A DNA stretch of 21,530 nt. Source: an uncultured Clostridia bacterium. Its GTDB lineage: Bacteria; Bacillota; Clostridia; Christensenellales; Aristaeellaceae. Location of the stretch: positions 1 to 21,530 of the forward strand of contig CALVTV010000101.1 in assembly GCA_944363005.1 (NCBI GenBank). The letters are read 5' to 3'. Positions 7,503-14,415 of this stretch are shown here, piece after piece. Position numbers and translations under genes: made by a program. Each line of letters starts with the position of its first letter. Positions within the stretch are counted from its first letter, which is position 1. The notes beneath the pieces are model-generated. The model saw only the letters and a program-made list of their open reading frames with translations. It made no database searches and was not told where the DNA came from.

Positions 7503-8585
7503 TCACGCCTCCCCCTTCAGGAAGTACACGCGCTCGCGGGGCACATGTACGCCATAGGACTGCCCGATGCTCTTGGGGTCGGGCATGTGGTTGACAAACG
7601 TCGCCTTGAGCACGGTGCCCGCGACGTCAAGCAGGTAGTTGGCGCTCATGCCGGTGAACTCGGCATGGATCACCTGGCCGCGCAGCAGGTTGTCCTCCCG
7701 GCCCGCCGCGGGCTCGATGCATTCCGGGCGCAGGGCGACCAGCAGCGTTTCGCCTTCCTTGTAAGTCACACCGGAGGCCGCGTGCTTTTTAAAGCCGGTC
7801 AGGCGGCTGCCCTCTTGAAGGCGCACTGTGCAAAGTTCGCCTTCCGCGCGCTCGATGACGGCGGGCAAAACGGTATGCTTGCCGATGAACTCGGCCACAA
7901 ACCGGTTCTCCGGCCGGTAATAGACCTCGTAGGGCGTGCCCAGCTGCTGGGTGACGCCGTTCTTCATGATCAGAATCCGGTCGGAGACGGCCATCGCCTC
8001 CGCCTGATCGTGCGTGACGTAGATGGTGGTGATGCCCATTTCCCGCTGCAGGCGCTTGATTTCCGAGCGCGTGTCGTCGCGCAGCTTGGCATCCAGATTG
8101 GACAGCGGCTCATCCAGCAGAAGGATTGTCGGCTCGATCACCAGCGCGCGGGCGAGCGCCACGCGCTGCTGCTGGCCGCCGGAGATCTCCTGCACCTTGC
8201 GGTTTTCGTAGCCGCCCAAATGCACCTTTTCAAGCGCCGCCGCCACGCGCCGCTTCTGTTCGTCCTTGGGCACCTTGCGGGTCTTGAGGCCGAAGGCGAC
8301 GTTCTCTCCGATCGTCAGATGCGGAAACAGCGCGTAATTCTGGAACACCATGCCGATATCCCGCTTGTCGGGCGAGAGCGTCGTGACATTCCAGTCATCG
8401 AAGCGGATTTCTCCGCTGGAGGGGAAGCTGAATCCGGCGATCATGCGCAGCGTGGTGGTCTTCCCACAGCCGGACGGCCCCAGCAGCGTGAAGAATTCTC
8501 CGGACCGAATGTGGAAATCCGCGTCGGCCACCGCCGTGAATTTCCCGAAAGTTTTTTTGACATGGTCTAAAATCACATCAGCCAT
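7503..8585 (-). CDS. ABC transporter ATP-binding protein (FbpC/PotA-type)
   Basis: This 360-residue cytoplasmic ATPase powers the importer. It has Walker A GPSGCGKTT (36-44), the Q-loop in FQNYALFPH (81-89), signature SGGQQQR (135-141), Walker B ILLLDEP (154-160) and switch His192 in VTHDQ. A C-terminal TOBE-type regulatory region spans roughly residues 235-355, typical of spermidine/iron/sugar ATPases of about 350-370 residues. GAGGAGAG stands nine bases before the ATG. It is 72 bp behind the binding-protein gene, and a strong hairpin lies in that gap. The family serves many substrates, so the ATPase does not identify the cargo. Confidence 0.95.
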   Translation of the reverse strand: MADVILDHVKKTFGKFTAVADADFHIRSGEFFTLLGPSGCGKTTTLRMIAGFSFPSSGEIRFDDWNVTTLSPDKRDIGMVFQNYALFPHLTIGENVAFGLKTRKVPKDEQKRRVAAALEKVHLGGYENRKVQEISGGQQQRVALARALVIEPTILLLDEPLSNLDAKLRDDTRSEIKRLQREMGITTIYVTHDQAEAMAVSDRILIMKNGVTQQLGTPYEVYYRPENRFVAEFIGKHTVLPAVIERAEGELCTVRLQEGSRLTGFKKHAASGVTYKEGETLLVALRPECIEPAAGREDNLLRGQVIHAEFTGMSANYLLDVAGTVLKATFVNHMPDPKSIGQSYGVHVPRERVYFLKGEA

Positions 8586-8624
8586 TTCCGTATTCTCTCC
8601 TCAAATGCGTCGTCAAAAGAATAC

Positions 8625-8647
8625 GGCGGGCGGTTGTGCCGCCCGCC
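8625..8647 (-). promoter_or_regulatory. Intra-operon stem-loop between binding protein and ATPase genes
   Basis: GGCGGGCGG (8625-8633) and CCGCCCGCC (8639-8647) form a perfect 9-bp GC stem with a five-base loop. On the minus strand it is followed only by a broken T-run (GTATTCTTTTGACG). A partial terminator or RNA-stabilising hairpin is likely, giving more binding protein than ATPase and permease, as in many importer operons. The structure is seen directly; its effect is inferred. Confidence 0.7.
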
Positions 8648-8657
8648 ATTGCCGGTT

Positions 8658-9686
8658 TTAGTTTTTGCCCTTGATGTTCTCGTCCCAGTAGGTCATCCAT
8701 TCCATTTCCTTCTCGGCGACGACAGACCAGTCGATGTCCATCGCGACGAGCTCCAGATCCTGAATCCACTGCGGGAGCTGATCCTGCGGGATGTCGCCCT
8801 GCGCGGGGATCTGATACATGTTTTCCGCCAGCGCCAGCTTGATTTCCGGCGTGAAGAGGAACTCGTAGAACGCCTTGGCGCCTTCAAGGTTCTTGGCGCC
8901 CTTGACGATGCCCACCGCGTCCACCAGAATCGGCGCGCCGGAGGCCGGGATCACGTAGTCAAACGGCTGCTCGTTGACCAGCTTCTGGATCATGATATCC
9001 TGCAGGTTCCACAGCGAGAGCGTGCCCTCCTGGCGCGCGAGCTTGAGGTACAGGTCGGTCGGGTTCTGGGCGTATTCCTTGGTGTTCTTGTCAAGGCCCG
9101 CCAGCCACTCGTAGCCCGCGGTGGGGTCGTCGCCGCCCTGGGCGTAGATCATGCAGCAGTAGATGGTGCGCATGGTGCCCGAAGCCATGACGTCGCGAAT
9201 GATGATCTGGTCTTCGTACTTCGCGTCAAGCAGGTCGTCCCACTCGGTGGGCACGTCTTCCGGCGCGAGCGCGTCGGAGTTGTACATGATCACTTCCGGC
9301 AGCAGGATTTCGCCGTACCAAAGGTCGTTGGGGTCCTTGTACTGCGCCGGGAAGCTCTCGGCAAAGCTGGGGGTATAGGCCTCAAGCAGATCCTCCTTGG
9401 CCGCCATCTTGAATGCGGCTTCCGTTCCGCCCCAGAGGAAGTCCGCCTGCGGGTTGGCCTTCTCGCCGCGCACGCGCTCCAGGATCTCCTGGGCGCCCAT
9501 GTTCAGCACTTCCAGATCGTACTGCGGATACGCCTCTTCAAACAGCGGCTCCACGTACTCGATCACGTTCGTGTCGCGGGCGGTGTACACCGTCACCTTG
9601 GTCTTCTCCGCTGCGGATGCGGTCGCGACAGCCCCCACAGCCAAGGACAGAGCCAGACAACCCACGAGCCATTTCTTCAGTTTCAT
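8658..9686 (-). CDS. Extracellular solute-binding protein of the iron(III)/AfuA family
   Basis: This 342-residue exported binding protein starts with a classic signal peptide (MKLKKWLVG..., hydrophobic core 8-22, cleavage near ASA-AEK at about 25-26) and no lipobox cysteine. The mature N end, VTVYTARDTNVIEYVEPLFEE, has the layout of FbpA/AfuA/PhnS-type periplasmic binding proteins. I do not see the adjacent Tyr-Tyr pair that binds iron in FbpA, so the ligand may be a phosphorylated sugar, phosphonate or other anion, or a chelate, rather than bare ferric ion. AGGAGGG is six bases before the ATG. It is the first gene of the importer operon, behind the promoter at 9911-9939 and a leader of about 218 bases that holds an inverted repeat and two hairpins. 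Confidence 0.9.
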   Translation of the reverse strand: MKLKKWLVGCLALSLAVGAVATASAAEKTKVTVYTARDTNVIEYVEPLFEEAYPQYDLEVLNMGAQEILERVRGEKANPQADFLWGGTEAAFKMAAKEDLLEAYTPSFAESFPAQYKDPNDLWYGEILLPEVIMYNSDALAPEDVPTEWDDLLDAKYEDQIIIRDVMASGTMRTIYCCMIYAQGGDDPTAGYEWLAGLDKNTKEYAQNPTDLYLKLARQEGTLSLWNLQDIMIQKLVNEQPFDYVIPASGAPILVDAVGIVKGAKNLEGAKAFYEFLFTPEIKLALAENMYQIPAQGDIPQDQLPQWIQDLELVAMDIDWSVVAEKEMEWMTYWDENIKGKN

Positions 9687-9721
9687 GCGATTCCCTCCTG
9701 TGAAATTTCTTTATCTTTTTA

Positions 9722-9746
9722 CACAATTGATTCTCCTCCAATTGTG
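9722..9746 (-). promoter_or_regulatory. Leader hairpin presenting a GGAGGA loop
   Basis: CACAATTG (9722-9729) and CAATTGTG (9739-9746) are exact inverted repeats around a nine-base loop. On the transcribed minus strand the loop reads GAGGAGAAT, a Shine-Dalgarno-like GGAGGA held in a stem-loop about 35 bases before the true AGGAGGG of the binding-protein gene. It could be a decoy ribosome site, a standby site or a protein-binding GGA loop of the CsrA kind. The structure is seen; the role is not established. Confidence 0.5.
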
Positions 9747-9814
9747 CAAAGATTCGTCCTTGGGCGCGCGCCCGGCATGCCGGATGGCGCGTGTTTTCCG
9801 CCGGGTCAAGATAT

Positions 9815-9896
9815 TTTCACGTTGCAAGTAATTGCTCAAAAAAATATGAAACGCTGAATTGTTATGGTTCATTGTCTTGTTATTTGCAACGTGAAA
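9815..9896. promoter_or_regulatory. Long inverted repeat, probable paired operator or leader stem
   Basis: The arms TTTCACGTTGCAAGTAA (9815-9831) and TTATTTGCAACGTGAAA (9880-9896) are complementary at 16 of 17 positions. Each 13-bp core is itself a pseudo-palindrome, TT-N-CA-NNN-TG-N-AA, as expected for a dimer binding site. The centres are 69 bp apart. The right arm begins about eight bases downstream of the expected start of the leftward promoter, a roadblock or loop position. The ROK regulator of this cluster is the obvious candidate, by inference only. In RNA the arms could also form a stem with a roughly 48-base loop. Confidence 0.65.
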
Positions 9897-9910
9897 GTTT
9901 GTTCATCTAT

Positions 9911-9939
9911 CTTATATCACATTTATTAAACTTTGTCAA
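9911..9939 (-). promoter_or_regulatory. Promoter of the importer/lyase operon
   Basis: On the minus strand TTGACA (9934-9939) and TATAAG (9911-9916) have a 17-bp spacer and TGA just before the -10. The start is expected near 9904. That leaves a 5' leader of about 218 bases before the binding-protein gene, unusually long, containing the inverted repeat arms and the GGAGGA hairpin. Confidence 0.8.
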
Positions 9940-10145
9940 CTCTTCCAATTCAAATTTTTTTAATTTCTTTTTTTATGGGATTTGACCAAATGTTGCGCGG
10001 CGAATGGCTCGCCTGTTTTCCGCAGGGCGGCAAGGAGATTTGGAGGGTGCGCGCGCTTTTTTAGAATTTCCACATGGAAAACGCCGCGCGCGGGGCATAC
10101 TAGCGCCATCGGAACATCCCAAAGAAGGAAAGGACTGGATGCAAG

Positions 10146-11555
10146 ATGTCGCAAAATCAACGCCCATTTGGCCTGTGGGACAAGTTGGGCTATCTCTTTG
10201 GTGATTTCGGCAACGATTTCACCTTTATTCTCTCCACGACCATCCTCATGAAGTTTTACACGGACGTGATGGGCATTTCCGCGGGCGTTGTCGGCACGAT
10301 CATGATGATTGCGCGGTTTGCGGACGGCTTTACGGACGTGACCATGGGCCGCATCTGCGACCGAAGCCGCGCGGTGCCGGGCGTTGGCAAGTTCAAGCCC
10401 TGGATTCTGCGCATGTGCGTGCCGGTGGCCGTGGCGTCGTTTTTGATGTATCCCAGCGCGCTGGCGACGCAGCCGTATGGGCTGAAGGTGGCGTACCTGC
10501 TCGTGACCTATATTCTCTGGGGATCGGTGTTCTATACCTCCATCAATATCCCGTATGGCTCGATGGCCTCGGCGATTTCCCCGGAGCCGGGCGACCGCCA
10601 AAGCCTGTCCACATACCGCACGATGGGCGGCACGCTCGCCGGACTGATCATCGGCGTGGGCCTGCCGCTGATCGCTTACCAGAAGCAAAACGGCGTGGAA
10701 ACGCTCGTCGGCAGCCGGGTTACGCTGGCGGCGGGGCTGTTTTCCGTGTTGGCGGTCGTTTGCTATCTGCTCTGTTACGCGCTGACGACGGAGCGCGTCA
10801 GAACCGATGAGAGCGAAAAGCTCAAGAAACAGTCCTCGGTGCTCGACATGATCCGCAGCGCGTTCGCCAACCGCGCGCTGCTGGCGATCATCGCCGCGTC
10901 GGTGCTCGTGCTGCTGGCCCAGCTGACGATGCAGAACATGGCGGGCTATATTTACCCGGATTACTACAACAACGCCTCTGGCCAATCCGCTTCGACCGTG
11001 CTGATGATGGTGGCGATGATCGTGGTGGCCGCGGCGTCCAAGCCGCTGGTAAAGCGCTTTGGCAAGGCGGAAGTCAGCGCCGCTGCCAGCCTGTTTGCCA
11101 GCGGCGTCTGCCTGCTGACGTATGTGCTGCGCCCGCAGAACGTCTGGACGTTTGTGCTGCTGCAAATGCTGTGCTGGCTGGGGCTGGGCGCGTTTTCCAT
11201 GGTCTGCTGGGCGCTGATCACCGACGTCATCGACTACGCGGAGATTCGGACCGGCGTGCGCGAGGATGGATCGGTTTACGCGCTCTACTCTTTTGCCCGC
11301 AAGATGGGCCAGGCCCTGGCTGCGGGCGTCAGCGGCTGGCTGCTCTCGCTGATCGGCTACGTTTCCGGCTCAACCACCGGACAGACCCCGAAGGTGCTCA
11401 GCGGCATCATGGCCATCACCACGCTCGTGCCCGGCATCGCATTGGGGCTGCTCGCCGCCGTGCTGGCCTTCTGGTATCCGCTGCATAAACGCCAGGTGGA
11501 GGAAAATGTCGCCCGCCTGCGCGAAAAGAGGGAGAAGGCGGAGCATGGCGATTGA
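10146..11555 (+). CDS. GPH-family sugar:cation symporter (MelB/XynB/UidB type)
   Basis: This 469-residue membrane carrier has about 12 hydrophobic spans and belongs to the glycoside-pentoside-hexuronide group of the major facilitator superfamily, which imports oligosaccharides or glycosides with Na+ or H+. The family signature is clear in ARFADGFTDVTMGRICDR, with Asp60 and Asp64 in the place of the MelB cation-site aspartates and Asp72 in the cytoplasmic loop. The N end, FGLWDKLGYLFGDFGNDF, is also typical. GAAGGAAAGGA precedes the ATG by about 11 bases. It is transcribed away from the importer operon and towards a GH2 glycosidase 305 bp downstream, so it probably brings in that enzyme's galactoside or related substrate. 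The exact sugar cannot be read from sequence. Confidence 0.93.
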   Translation: MSQNQRPFGLWDKLGYLFGDFGNDFTFILSTTILMKFYTDVMGISAGVVGTIMMIARFADGFTDVTMGRICDRSRAVPGVGKFKPWILRMCVPVAVASFLMYPSALATQPYGLKVAYLLVTYILWGSVFYTSINIPYGSMASAISPEPGDRQSLSTYRTMGGTLAGLIIGVGLPLIAYQKQNGVETLVGSRVTLAAGLFSVLAVVCYLLCYALTTERVRTDESEKLKKQSSVLDMIRSAFANRALLAIIAASVLVLLAQLTMQNMAGYIYPDYYNNASGQSASTVLMMVAMIVVAAASKPLVKRFGKAEVSAAASLFASGVCLLTYVLRPQNVWTFVLLQMLCWLGLGAFSMVCWALITDVIDYAEIRTGVREDGSVYALYSFARKMGQALAAGVSGWLLSLIGYVSGSTTGQTPKVLSGIMAITTLVPGIALGLLAAVLAFWYPLHKRQVEENVARLREKREKAEHGD

Positions 11556-11584
11556 CCCCCATCAAAAGTCAAGAGGCTTTTGAC

Positions 11585-11702
11585 CGCGCGAAGCGAAGAA
11601 GGGAGTCCGAGGGATTAAATCCCTCGGGCGGGTTTGGGCGGCAGCCCAACGTTCCCCAAGAAGAAAAAAGAAGTCAGGGAGCGAAGCGAGTCCTGACGGG
11701 TC
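11585..11702 (+). repeat. Dispersed hairpin-rich repeat, copy A
   Basis: This copy shares a core of about 115 bp, reverse-complemented, with copy B at 14416-14548. Both have the GAAGCGAAG..GGGAGTC start, a GAGGGAT..ATCCCTC palindrome (here 11607-11627), a TTTGGG..GCCC hairpin (11634-11649), ACGTTCCCCA, and a GTCAGGGAGCGAAGCG..CCTGACGGGTC end (11673-11702). Its first 20 bases, ending at 11602, are identical to the start of copy C (14162-14181). It lies between the symporter and GH2 genes and encodes nothing convincing. A small nonautonomous element or multicopy intergenic repeat is likely. Confidence 0.75.
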
Positions 11703-11707
11703 ATACA

Positions 11708-11770
11708 GGAAAAGCCAGGGGGATGCGCGCAAAATAAGGAAGCGTTTTGCGCGCCAACCAGGCTTTTTCC
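11708..11770 (+). terminator. Long imperfect hairpin, possible terminator of the symporter gene
   Basis: GGAAAAGCC (11708-11716) pairs with GGCTTTTTCC (11761-11770), and GCGCGCAAAA (11725-11734) pairs exactly with TTTTGCGCGC (11745-11754), leaving a ten-base loop. T-rich sequence follows. It could end the symporter transcript or be the outer part of the neighbouring dispersed repeat. No T-run of standard length follows, so terminator activity is uncertain. Confidence 0.45.
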
Positions 11771-11860
11771 TCCCTTTACCGCGGTGTATGAAGACGAGTA
11801 AAAGAAGGAAATCCACTTCATATATCGAAAGAAATATGAATAAAAGAAAGGATGATGGCT

Positions 11861-14092
11861 ATGAGAACGACGCTGAACCTCAACCGCAAATGGGCGTTCT
11901 TGTTCAATACGCAGGAGGCCCCAAAGTCCATGCCAAGCCCCGCGTATTTCGTCAACCTGCCCCATACCTGGAATGCCATTGATGGACAGGACGGCGGCAA
12001 CGACTATTTCCGCGGCGCCTGTTGTTACGTCAAACAGCTCTCCCGCGAGGAAATCCCGCAGGCGGAGCGCCTGTTTTTGGAGGTGCAGGGCGCGAACTCA
12101 TCCGCGGATCTGTACGTCAACGGCGTGCACGTCGCCCATCACGACGGCGGCTACTCAACCTGGCGCGCGGAGATCACCGAGGCGGCCGGGCGCGAGGGCG
12201 ACGTGCTGCTTGCGCTTCGCGTGAGCAATGCGCCCAGCGGGACCGTTTATCCCCAGATGGCTGACTTCACGTTCTACGGCGGGTTGTACCGCGACGTCAA
12301 CCTGATCGGCGTGCCGGCCTCGCACTTTGACCTCACCTATTACGGCGGGCCCGGAATCGCCGTCACGCCCAAGATGCAAGGGGAGCGCGCGCAGGTGGAC
12401 ATCCATGCCTATCTGACCGGGCAAAAGCCGGGCCAGAGGCTGCGCTATCGGGTTTTCGACGCGAGCGGCAAGGAGATCTTCTGCACCGAGACGCCCGAGA
12501 CGCAGGCGCAATGCGTGATCGAGCAGGTTCACCGCTGGCACGGGCGGCGCGACCCGTACCTCTACAGCGCGACCGTCGAGCTTTGGGAGGGCGATACGCT
12601 GCTTGACCGCGTCGGCACGCGCTTTGGCTGCCGCTCCTTCGCCCTCGATCCGCAACAGGGCTTCCTGCTCAACGGCGAACGCTACCCGCTGCACGGCGTC
12701 TCCCGCCATCAGGACCGCTGGGGCATCGGCAACGCGCTGCTCCCGGAGCACCACGAGCAGGACATGGACCTCATCTGCGAGATGGGCGCCAACACCATCC
12801 GCCTGGCGCACTATCAGCACGACCAGCGCTTCTATGACCTGTGCGACGAGCGGGGTATGGTTGTCTGGGCGGAGATCCCGTATATCTCCCGGCACATGGG
12901 AGGCGGCGACGAGAACACGATCTCCCAGATGAAGGAACTCATCGCTCAAAACTACAACCACCCGTCGATCGTCGTCTGGGGGCTGTCCAACGAGATCACC
13001 ATGAGCCCGGGCGACGAGACGGACATGATCAAAAACCACGAGCGGCTCAACGCGCTCTGCCACGAGATGGACCCCACGCGCCGCACGGTCATCGCGGTGG
13101 TGTCCATGTGCGACATCCACGCGCCCTACCTGCGCATTCCGGACGCCGTCTCCTACAACCACTACTTCGGCTGGTACGGCGGGGACACATCGATGAACGG
13201 CCCGTGGTTCGACCGCTTCCACGCGGAGTTCCCCGACGTGCCCATCGGCATGAGCGAATACGGCTGCGAGGCGCTCAACTGGCATACCTCCACGCCCCAG
13301 CAGGGCGATTATACGGAGGAATACCAGGCATATTACCACGAGGAGCTGATCCGTCAGCTGTTCACCCGGCCGTATATCTGGGCGACGCACGTGTGGAATA
13401 TGTTCGATTTCGGCGCGGATGCCCGCAACGAGGGCGGCGAAAACGGCCAAAACCACAAGGGCCTGGTCACGTTCGACCGCAGCTATACAAAGGACGCCTT
13501 GTACGCCTACAAGGCGTGGCTGTCGGACGAGCCGTTTGTGCATCTGTGCGGCAAGCGGTATGTCGATCGCGTGGAGGATGTGACGCGGGTGACGGTGTAT
13601 TCCAACCTGCCGGAGGTGGAGCTGCGCGTCAACGGGAAGTCCCTGGGCAAAAAGCGCGCGGAGGACCACTTCTTCCGGTTCGACGTGCCCAACGCAGGCC
13701 ATTCGCGCCTGACGGCCATCGCCGGCGACTGCCGGGACGAGAGCGAAATCCGCAAGGTCGATGCGTTCAACGAGGCCTACCGCCTGCGCGAGAAGGGCGC
13801 CGTGCTCAACTGGTTCGACATCACCGCGCCCGAGGGCCGCTTCTCGCTCAACGACCGCATCGGGGATATCCTCGCCGTGCCGCAGGGAAAGGCGCTCATC
13901 GACGGCCTGCTTTCCAAGATGGCCGCGGGAAAACCGGCCGGTTTTCAGATGAACGAGAATATGATGCGGATGCTGGAGGGGTTCACCGTGCTGCGCATGG
14001 TCAACCTGATGGGCGCGGCGATGAATGAAAGCCCGAGCAAGGAAGCGCTGCTGGCGCTCAATGAAAAGCTCAATGCGATCGAGAAAAAATAA
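11861..14092 (+). CDS. Glycoside hydrolase family 2, beta-galactosidase type
   Basis: This 743-residue cytoplasmic glycosidase has no signal peptide and so would act on imported sugar. The domains are a jelly-roll sugar-binding domain (about 5-165), an Ig-like domain (about 170-265) and a TIM barrel (about 265-560) with acid/base Glu378 in WGLSNEI and nucleophile Glu466 in MSEYGCE. An Ig-like module (about 565-625) follows, then a helical C-terminal module of about 105 residues carrying GFQMNENMMRMLEGFTVLRM. It lacks the large fifth domain of E. coli LacZ. The start is set at 11861, since AGAAAGG is nine bases upstream; ATGs at 11852 and 11855 are in frame but overlap or abut that site. It pairs with the GPH symporter upstream and ends in a strong terminator. 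GH2 also includes glucuronidases and others, so the galactoside call is likely but not proven. Confidence 0.93.
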   Translation: MRTTLNLNRKWAFLFNTQEAPKSMPSPAYFVNLPHTWNAIDGQDGGNDYFRGACCYVKQLSREEIPQAERLFLEVQGANSSADLYVNGVHVAHHDGGYSTWRAEITEAAGREGDVLLALRVSNAPSGTVYPQMADFTFYGGLYRDVNLIGVPASHFDLTYYGGPGIAVTPKMQGERAQVDIHAYLTGQKPGQRLRYRVFDASGKEIFCTETPETQAQCVIEQVHRWHGRRDPYLYSATVELWEGDTLLDRVGTRFGCRSFALDPQQGFLLNGERYPLHGVSRHQDRWGIGNALLPEHHEQDMDLICEMGANTIRLAHYQHDQRFYDLCDERGMVVWAEIPYISRHMGGGDENTISQMKELIAQNYNHPSIVVWGLSNEITMSPGDETDMIKNHERLNALCHEMDPTRRTVIAVVSMCDIHAPYLRIPDAVSYNHYFGWYGGDTSMNGPWFDRFHAEFPDVPIGMSEYGCEALNWHTSTPQQGDYTEEYQAYYHEELIRQLFTRPYIWATHVWNMFDFGADARNEGGENGQNHKGLVTFDRSYTKDALYAYKAWLSDEPFVHLCGKRYVDRVEDVTRVTVYSNLPEVELRVNGKSLGKKRAEDHFFRFDVPNAGHSRLTAIAGDCRDESEIRKVDAFNEAYRLREKGAVLNWFDITAPEGRFSLNDRIGDILAVPQGKALIDGLLSKMAAGKPAGFQMNENMMRMLEGFTVLRMVNLMGAAMNESPSKEALLALNEKLNAIEKK

Positions 14093-14113
14093 GAGGCTTC
14101 GGCCTCTTTTTTT
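14091..14113 (+). terminator. Intrinsic terminator of the GH2 gene
   Basis: AAGAGGC (14091-14097), a UUCG loop closed by C-G (14098-14101), GCCTCTT (14102-14108), then T-run to 14113. The stem begins inside the TAA stop codon of the GH2 gene. The cUUCGg tetraloop is exceptionally stable. This is a textbook rho-independent terminator. Confidence 0.95.
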
Positions 14114-14161
14114 GTGCATGAAAAACGACTGCTGTTTCGTCCTTTGTAAAGACTTCGCCCA

Positions 14162-14347
14162 ACCGCGCGAAGCGAAGAAGGGGTCTGGTGCCAATGATCC
14201 GGGGAACTCGCATAGTCGCGCCGCTCTCGGCGCTTCTTGCGATTCCCGACACTCCGCCGGGCTGCTTCGCCCACTGGGCGCGCCCGGCTCCGGTTCCCCA
14301 GACGGGGTTTGGGGCGGTAGCCCCATCGTACCCTTCCTGACAGGGAA
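14162..14347 (+). repeat. Related hairpin-rich repeat, copy C (divergent)
   Basis: The first 20 bases (14162-14181) are identical to the start of copy A. The right part has the same kind of parts in altered form: GGTTCCCCAGACGGGG, then a TTTGGGGC..GCCCC hairpin near 14308-14322, then TTCCTGACAGGG. The middle (about 14185-14290) is unlike copies A and B and holds other GC-rich inverted segments. It reads as a mosaic or rearranged member of the same family. Confidence 0.5.
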
Positions 14348-14415
14348 AAGCAAGTTACATTGCTTTGCACAGGGCGGCGACGCTTTGCAACGGTTTCAAG
14401 CGACGTTTGCGATAC

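Larger units (their letters stand above)
9687..10145. other. Divergent control region between importer operon and symporter
   Basis: This 459-bp AT-rich stretch has no convincing gene. From left to right it holds the binding-protein ribosome site, a hairpin (9722-9746), GC palindromes GGGCGCGCGCCC (9762-9773) and CCGGCATGCCGG (9772-9783), a long inverted repeat (9815-9896) and the leftward promoter (9911-9939). A small palindrome TTTCCACATGGAAA lies near 10067-10080, and GAAGGAAAGGA precedes the symporter start. I could not pick a convincing rightward promoter for the symporter. A 29-codon reading frame from 9975 lacks a ribosome site and is not called. Confidence 0.7.

Noticed and set aside
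37..9857. Long open frames on the plus strand opposite the importer/malic enzyme cluster (for example 37-1242, 3701-5875, 5764-7557, 7545-8570)
   Set aside because: They are rich in His, Asp, Arg and Ala as expected of antisense frames in GC-rich genes, have no recognisable domains or ribosome sites, and lie wholly opposite well-supported genes.
9815..9896. Catabolite-responsive (cre) site for CcpA
   Set aside because: The arms do not fit TGNAANCGNTTNCA; the spacing around the central CG is wrong.
9975..10064. 29-codon leader-like frame before the symporter gene
   Set aside because: No ribosome site precedes it (a T-run does), and there is no other support.
11552..11737. 61-codon frame following the symporter, running through copy A
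   Set aside because: It consists of the palindromic repeat, overlaps the symporter stop and has no ribosome site.
12155..14353. 732-codon minus-strand open frame opposite the GH2 gene
   Set aside because: It has antisense composition, no motifs, and runs through the terminator and repeat element.
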